Below, piece by piece: positions 46,201-55,248 of a stretch of DNA of 64,000 bases. Origin of the DNA: Hofstenia miamia (taxonomy: Eukaryota > Xenacoelomorpha > Acoela); contig SCFE01000105.1 in NCBI GenBank assembly GCA_004352715.1, positions 444,205 to 508,204 of the forward strand, read 5' to 3'. The notes under the pieces were generated by a model. It searched no databases and was not told the DNA's origin. It saw only the letters and a list, made by a program, of their open reading frames with translations. The stretch's first letter is position 1, and every line of letters begins with the position of its first letter. The position numbers and the translations under genes are program-made.

Positions 46201-49200
46201 AGCAAAGGGAATTCCCCTATTGTGATCATTTTCAAAATGAATCCTTGCATGTTAGGGTGGCTATGAATCAGTGTTTTTGAAATGTGAAAATGTCTACAAT
46301 AATTTGATGTATACAGGCTGTTCCAGATATCTCTACGAATTTCATTTTTAGTTTACAAGAAAACTAATAATGATACAGACGTGAATCACGTTTTATTTCG
46401 AAAAACAGACATGGGAGATCTGTTTGATGTATGCCCGACTGTTTGAATGGTTTATTTCAGTTGAAGTCTGTGGGGTAAAGAATCGATAACTCTTGCCAGC
46501 ATCTCTTGGTCAATTGTCGAACACACATCAGTAATCCTTCCTTTTAATTCAACCAAACTTGTCATCTTTATACCTGATTCTTGACATGACGCAAAAACTA
46601 ATAGTCCAAGGGGGTGATGTCAGGAGAGCGTGCTGGCCAATATAAATCAAAGTGACGACTTATGACTCGAATTTTGCAATTCTTTTGCAAAAACAATTTC
46701 ACCTTTTTTCCAATATGCGGTGGCATTTTTTTTTATTTCAAGGAGGTAATGCAGTGAGGCTCCAACATTTTCCAAGCAAAAGTGCCACTTCCATTGAAGA
46801 AATAAAGAGCTATTACATATCGCCTGTTGAGACCTACCCAAATCTTCAACCTTGAACTGTATAAAGGTTTGGGTATGCGAATTTGAGGATTGCTGTCATC
46901 CCAAGCAGCACCAGTCAACGAAGACGTTCTTCGAAAAGATGAAAATGAGCTTCATCTGTTAACAGAATGTCACTAAAGTCACTTCCGAACTTTTCGGTCA
47001 TTAAGTCAACAAGTTCCAAACCCTTCTAAAAATATGTTGGAAACAGTTCAAATTGAGGACGATAAGGTTTTAAATGCAAATTGTTTCTCATTATTCTATG
47101 CACAGAGATTTGGAAATCTCGGATGCTTCAGCACCCTCACGTACAGAGCAGTTTCCAAAATCATTCCATTGCTCCAGAAACAGTCAAAGCACGATCGCCA
47201 CTTAATGAATGTCGTCCTGATTTGGGGAGGTCTTGAATTGTCGAAGAATTTTCAAATTTCTTGACTAGATTTCGAATTCTGCTTTCCTTTTTATGCGCAC
47301 GCAATGTAGCAGTTGGAGAGCAACCAGATGAGTAATACAGTCGAATAATGCGAGTGCGTACAGAGTCTTCTATCTCGTCAGAACGCAGTAAGAACCAGAG
47401 TGAATCACTCGCATCACTCAATTGGAATAACATTACAATTATTATTATTTCAGAATCTATCGAAAAACAGTAATAACTTTGCCGCAAAAATAAAAAATAT
47501 ATTATTAAAGCAGCTGGGCATATGTCGAACAAATCTCCATGTCTGCTTTTTAAAATAAGACTTGATTCATATCTGTATCATTATTAGTTTTCTTGTAAAA
47601 TATAAATGAAATTCGTAGAGATATTTGAAACAGCCTGCATATTATAATATTTTGTATATTACACTATAAATGTGATGTTGAGATTATCGGTTGTTTATTA
47701 GAATTCACATGGTTTTATCAAAGACAAATTTACTAAATAGAGATGTACGTGGTAGAAATTTTATTAAAAACCTATTGCTATCATTCACCTCGCAGGGGTT
47801 CAAAGGTGACTTCGGTTTCAGCAAAATCGCAATTATGAGCTTAGCAACTTAAAAGTTATTAATGATTTACTGCTAAACATTGTCTTCATCTAAATTACAC
47901 ATTTTATTAATATTATATTTTTAAATAGTTAATTTTAGTATTTTTAATATTATTTTTTCCTCAAATTCGCACTGTAATTTTTTACTATTCTCCCGCGGTG
48001 TATTGTAATGGCAGTTTACCTAACCACTACCGAAACCGCACTACTGTATTCCCCAGCGTACATCTATTACTAAGCTTGTTTACGCAATTGCATTATTCTG
48101 ACTATGTGCACCCTCGTGACCTCCTTTTATAGCCGCAATAAATCGGAAATTCTTCACTTTTTATCGTTATGGGAAAATGTAAACGATCTGATATACAAAT
48201 GAATAATTTTATTTTGTACTTTTTTCTTTAAATTATTCATTTGTGGAAAATTTCAACACTCGGTCCTGGTAAAAAGTTCTTGAAGTAGTCTTTTATATGA
48301 ATGTTTTATGTATTGCTTATGAAAAGTAAATATATAATTATTTAATTGTCGGTACCCAGTAATATGTATTTGGCAATGCTTCGGCAGTTTGGCTTCGCCT
48401 AACATTGTCTGTTACATAACTATTCAATTGTAGGTAGTCATGACAATGTTTAATGTATTAAATTTATTGCAGGTAGTCATGACAATGTTTAATGTATTAA
48501 ATTTATTGCAGGTAATCATGACAATGTTTAATGTATTAAATTTGATAATGTATATTACATTGAATTTTTTAGGAAAGCAATTACTTTTCAGAGAGTGGAG
48601 CATATAGAATTGATAACGAAGCATCGGAAACTATGCTCAATTCTTTGATGTACATGATGTCCTATTATAGATTTGGTGAAATTCAGGTAAGTGATTCTTC
48701 TCATATTATGTATACAATATTTGTCTACTTAATATTTACTACAAAGTCTGTTTCAATAAGCATCACAGTCTATTATAAACTTTTTTTGTTTAATTATCAT
48801 ACTAAGCACTTAGGTTAACTGTATTATAGATACGTTTATTATCTTTATCTTGGCGTTTATCAATTTCACTGTCATCGCCAATTGTGTACGTAAAGGCATT
48901 TTGAAACGCCCTCCCGTCGGGTTTCTCACCTAGATTTTGTTTATTAATAAATATTTTTATAACCTATAGTGAGAACCAGGTATTGATCACGCAGCTTGAT
49001 TACAACTGAAATTTCCCCTTAAAAAATGTTTCCTATGCTTGTTTTTCATTATTGTATTTATTCACTGAATGCAAGAATAGCTAAGCATGTTGCGTTGTTG
49101 TATAAATATATTTGCTTCTAAGTATTATATTTTGTAAGTTTTTCCTTGATTGAATCTAATTTGCTTGTTAAGAATGCAGTTTCTAACTAAGTAAAATTTA

Positions 49201-52200
49201 TGTATTTTAATTTATTGTTCTTCGAAGTAAAATTTCGAATGAATTTAAATTTTTAGCGTTATTGTATTAAGTTTTTTCTAAGAGTCAATATTTTCAAGTA
49301 TATTAGTTTTTTAACTGTTATAGCAAGTGTTAAATTTAGTTAGATTTCCGAATGCCCGCAGGGTTCGATCGCACACGAAACGCAGAAATTGGGAAGAAGG
49401 ATATTTCTTTCAATCATATGGTAGAAGCATTCACTTCAGAGCATTGGCTTGTCCGCATTTATAAAGTGAAGCCACTCGATAATCGCATTCGTTCCTTAAA
49501 TCGAAGACCTAAATTTTCTAAGCTAAGAAAGAATTCAAGATATATCTCTAAAAAGGTATTTTTAAATACTTGTAGTTTTCAAACGTTATTCAATGAAAAA
49601 TTATAAAGGTGCTTTCATTTCAAACGCAGTTTATTGTGATTTTAGTTTTGTCGAATTTTTATCGAAACTAAAAAAAATGTTTAATTCCCTGAAAATATTT
49701 GGTAATACTGGTCTACTTGTATTTTAAATATTTTATTTTTTCTAAAAATGTTTATGCATTTCTGTATTGAGCACATTTTACATTTTCCACTCAAATATAT
49801 TTATTAAATTCCTGAATGTTATCCTAAAATATTAGAGTGCTATTGTACCAAACATCTGTCATATAATCTAGTTGATTAATATCAGTGGTTCTCAACATTT
49901 TTTACCCAAAGACTCCTTTTCCTCTTTATTTTTTAGCTGGACCTCCTCCGCAAAATATATAGTAAATGATTAAGCTTTATTTTGAAGGAAAACTAAACTA
50001 ATACAATTAAACTTAAATTTACTTAATTTCTAAAATATATATAGACCATTTGCGTGAATATTTTTACTTTTGGTATTTTAATATAGTGCAAATTTCTGTA
50101 GAAATTCCATTCTCAGTAATGAAAACCGTTCTGAATTAGAATTGCCCCGGGGTCCACCAATTCGTTATTTTTGTGTATGAGCCCCGTTGGATTTATATAT
50201 GATTTATTGTTTTGTTACTTTGCAAATGTATCATAGATTTTCACTTCGGAGAGTAATGCAATGTGTTATACAAAATACTCATAATTTTTTTGTTTTGTAG
50301 AACTAGCTTATACAATATGTTTACTCCGACATCCAAATCGAGGTGTCGATATAGGAAGTGGCGAAAGTTGCAAAGCAAGTGTTTTGTAATAAAGGCTAAT
50401 TGTGCTTTCGTTGGAGGCATTGTGTATTCAGTATTCACACAGTATATGTGCAGATCTTGTAGGGAACGTGATGATTTTGATATTCAAGAACGTAGACTGC
50501 TTATCCAAAATTATATGCATCATGGACGGCTTTTCTCATGCGGCTTAAATCTGGTTTTCGAATATTTTGTTGTGACCACCACACTTGTTGAACTCATTTA
50601 CCGCTGTTCCACCCTCAGAAACACTTTTAACTATATTAGAGACTCCTGAACAGGGATCCAACATGATTAATCGTCAACGCGATTAATCGAGATTAATCGG
50701 ATGTATTAATCTATTGTGCTTGTCAAGTAGATTAGATTAATCGTAAACAGCGTGTTTGATTAATCTAGATTATTCCAATTAAGTTGATGCTTATACATTC
50801 AGTTACGTGTTGCCATTTTCGGTTTGATCTTATCTATGGCCACTATTCTTGTGTCATACGTTTTACAAAAGAAAACCTTAACACCGGACATAGAAGAAGA
50901 GCTTGATGATTAGGCATCTAACATACTGAGGAAGCGTCGGATGTCGCCTAATTCTATATATAAGGATTATCGATTTTATCACGCCGACTTCTAATCAGGT
51001 TGAGAGACTGTTCTGCAAAGCTGGTTATGCTCTATCTGATTACCCTCAACTTGGAGATCCAGATATTTCTTTACCCTAACAAGCTCATGTGGAGTAAAAT
51101 GACTTCAGGAAATATTCTCAAATAACAATAATAGTTGATATTTTCTATTTTGATTATCTTTCAATTGATATATTGTATTTTGAATATTTTTAATCAGAAG
51201 TAGATTAATCGACGATTAATCGCGATTATTAATCGCGTGGCAGCAGCGATTACGATTAATCTATCGCCAAAATTTTTTTCATATGATTAATCGCGATTAA
51301 AGTCTAACGATCCCTGCTCCTGACCTGTTGTCTTTCTGCATCTTTGAAGCGTGCTGTACTAGAGTCCACACTTGAATTCGTACTTTCTCTGTCGTTTTCG
51401 ATTGACAGCAATTGAGCATATCTTGTTGATTTATCGCATTGGTGATAAACTTTCTTGAATAGTGTCATGATGTCACCAACATTTTGGTCAGCACTTGTCA
51501 ATTCTATAATGCCAAAGCAAACATTTGTTGATTCCATGAATGACTATAGCGGAGTTTTGGTATAAATGATTATGTTTATAACAGTGATGATTTTATTAAT
51601 CAAACAGCTGAATTAATGATATAAGTAATCTTAAGTTAATTTGTAACTATAAGTTAATTACACTCATTTTATCTTAAAAATTGGTCGTATCCAGGAACTG
51701 CAAAACATTGATCGTAATTTTTGGTTCTTTCAAAATAATAATTGAGATTTTGCTGTAATGAAATTTATTAGGAAAAGGCATGGCCATTATCATTAATTAT
51801 ATTTGTATCCCCTCAGGGAAAGAAATTGTTAGCGACTTTCGAATTGAGATTATTAAGATCAATGTTTACATTAGTTTACTTTCTTTATTGAAGACATCGT
51901 ACACCGCCGTCAAGGTTTACTTATAACTCAAAACGAACGGCTTGTGTAATTATCTACTTGAAGCCTTGCGTTAGTTTACTTAAGAGCTCGTACATTTCTG
52001 CAAAATTCAAAGTTCTTTCTTACGACAGTGTACGACGAACTAAGTTATGACCAGTTAATTTATTTGTAACTTGCAATGGTGTAAATCACTGTTGTCAGTG
52101 GGTTGGGCTGGGTTGTGCTGTGTTGGGTCATACACATGTCTTGCTAATTTTTTGGGTTGGGTGGGCTCAAGCAATAAAAATATATAAGCACATGTATGAA

Positions 52201-54824
52201 ATAATTGGGGGAATATTTCAAAGTAATGTTGGTCATGATTAGGTATTGAAATAAATTATGCCCGTACGTTTGCAGAGGAGTTATATTGTTAAGCCATGAA
52301 ATTGATTTAGGTTTAATTTGTTCACTAATATATCTATTTTAAATTGCAGTAGTAAAAATTACTTAAGTGTTATAAGTGATGGCTGTAAACAGGAATTCAA
52401 TCGTAAGCCTCAACATAGGGAGGAAGAGCAATTCGAGTATCGCAAAAAATGCTTCATATTCGCCAAGAGGCTGTTTGGAAAGTGCTGAAGAAGTTTAAGG
52501 AAACGGGTAAAATATGTAATCGAAAAGACCAGGGTAGAAAGTGAACAGTTAGAACGAAACATCTGATAAAGAACAAGAGGGAAATATTGAGAAGAAATTC
52601 GTGCCACTCATGAATATTTGAGATTCGAAGGAAGTCAAGATATCGTGAATAACATGAGGGATGGCATGCTGCCTAATTTGGTGTTCGGGGATGAGAAGAA
52701 AGTTGATATCCAGCAATGCCTAAGTCAACAAAATAATCGTTTTGAGTCAGAAGGTAAACCGATGTCAATATCCCTTTTTTGTAACGGTGTGGGCGGCAAT
52801 CGCAGCCACTGGAATATCTTCTGGCATTTTGTTCCATCGTGTGGGAAATTGAATAGCCAGTGGTACATTTTTGATAATTTTGGAAGATATATACAGTAAA
52901 ATCTCTCTAGAATGTACTTGAAGGGACCAGCCAAAAAAGTACGCTATAGCGAAATTCGTTATAGCGAGTAGTAATATCTTTAATGCATTATTTGCAATTT
53001 TAATACAATAGTTAACGGTACTTAGCTATTATGTGTTAATATTTACCGAACATTTTACATGTAATGTATATACAGTAAAACATAAAGACTTTTTTAATTG
53101 TATTAATCATAATAGGTATATTGTAACAGACAATTAAATAGTACTAGACAATATGTAATTAAAATGATAGCACTGGCTAATACAGAAGTGGATGAAAAAT
53201 CGAGTTAAAAAATATAACATGTACTTATATGGTACAAATTTGGATACAGTAACTACACATGATAAAAATGTTATTCAGATGACAGTTTAAGAATTTGATA
53301 AAAGTTACAAGTTTGGTTTCTTTGTAAAAAAAGTAATACTTTTTTTGACGAAGAGACTGTAAAGCAGACACCTGGTCGACATTATCTATTTTATTAAGAT
53401 ATGTAAAGATTACTTCATTGTCTATTAATGTCTTTGGCTTCAAAATAATGTTGAGGGGTAACCACTGATTCAATTGCTGAAGTGAATGTAGGTGGAGGAA
53501 GAGAATCGGATGTATCATCTACTTCATCATCACTTGGTGGATCGGCAGGAGTGGGACGTACATGAGCAACAATCTCCGCATCTGTGAGAACTGCGGAGGA
53601 TGTTATGTCAGCATCTCCTTCCAGATGGTATTCACTGTTGACTTAGTCAGATCATACTTTCGACATATTTCAACCTGGGTACATTTCTTTGATTATAATA
53701 AGGATATTATATCCTTTTTCGTGTCTAAAGAAATTGTTTTGCGTTTCATTTGAGACATGATAGATCAACTGCAACAGTGATTGCAAGCAGCTATACTTAT
53801 GTATACAAAGACGGGCCACAAACGCTTCTGATTGATCATATAGACTAAATCGGCAATCGTTGCGCGCAAAAGGATTATTGTAGCGCTAAGATGTAATGCG
53901 ACGAGATGTACAGACTACGCAACGTGAAAGCAACAGCCGTGCTATGGTGCAGTAACACATCGAGGTATCAGTATCGATTATTTATGGCAATATGCTATGA
54001 GCCATGAATTAGGCTATATTTCTACNATAAACATTTCTTAAATAAGATTATAGGAAATGCATATTGACTGCAAAAAATAAGAAAAATCTCCATAACCAAA
54101 TTAACAAGCAGAACTATAAGCTTGCTTTGCCTAGAATTGGATCGTTTTGGGCTCGTTGTATATCAAATACTGTGCTCAAGCTCGGCTTGGCTCGGCTCGT
54201 TTACAAGTCTGATACATACATACNNNNNNNNNNNNNNNNNNGTGAATAAGCGCTCTACTACCCTTCTTACTCTGTGATCTGCACTAGGTTTTGAGTGGAT
54301 GATAATTATCTTCGTTTTGGTAGCAACCTTTTATTTTAATTTATCGATCAAAAACTTTCATCTATTAAAGTAGCAGGTACGTTATAGGGAATGTCAACGA
54401 GCCGACATTTCCTTGCTCGGTTCGGCTCGGCTTGTTTAAATTTTCTGTAAGTTCGACTCNGGGCTCGTTGTATATCAAATACTGTGCTCAAGCTCGGCTT
54501 GGCTCGGCTCGTTTACAAGTCTGATACATACATACATATACGGGCTTTGGATACAAAATTTTAAAATATCTTCAAGGCGCTGAATACAAAAAAATATATA
54601 CGGGCGCAAGATGCTATGGTGGAGACCGCTGGATACGGATCCAAAATTTTTTTGTAAAAACCTGAAACTCATACTTATGAAATTAGACCTGTGTTCCAAA
54701 TGCACAATGTAAAAATCTTGAACAAAATGAATTATTCTGGCTTTCCATCAAAAAAGCGCTGGATACTATCGAAAATCGGAACGTGCGGGTGGTGGATACA
54801 AATCCCATAGTATTTAGAGCACAC

Positions 54825-54874
<50 letters not shown>

Positions 54875-55216
54875 ATGTTAACTTTGTTTGACATAATAAT
54901 ATTGATCTCTGGTTTCATCATGAACATAATTAAATTTGCCTAATGTACAGTTGCTAAAATTTGCTTTACTTGTTAGTTCTATTTGAAAATAGCTTTATAT
55001 ATACCCTACAATTTCAAATGTCAACAAACTATTTTTAAGACTCTAATTTCATCTGAATTTGGGTAATACCAAAAAGCCATTGAAATGATGTTCAATATTT
55101 GATTTTAAAATGTAATGAATTTTTGTTTTGTTGAATATTTACATCTAATGGTAGTTTGAAAATATTAAAGTAATAAAATTTGGTCTTATTAACACATTGC
55201 TACTTAATATAAATTG

Positions 55217-55248
<32 letters not shown>

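Noticed and set aside
48424-48624. Minus-strand frame with internal repeats (66 codons)
   Set aside because: It is produced by the 39-bp tandem repeat and overlaps STT3B exon 11 on the opposite strand.
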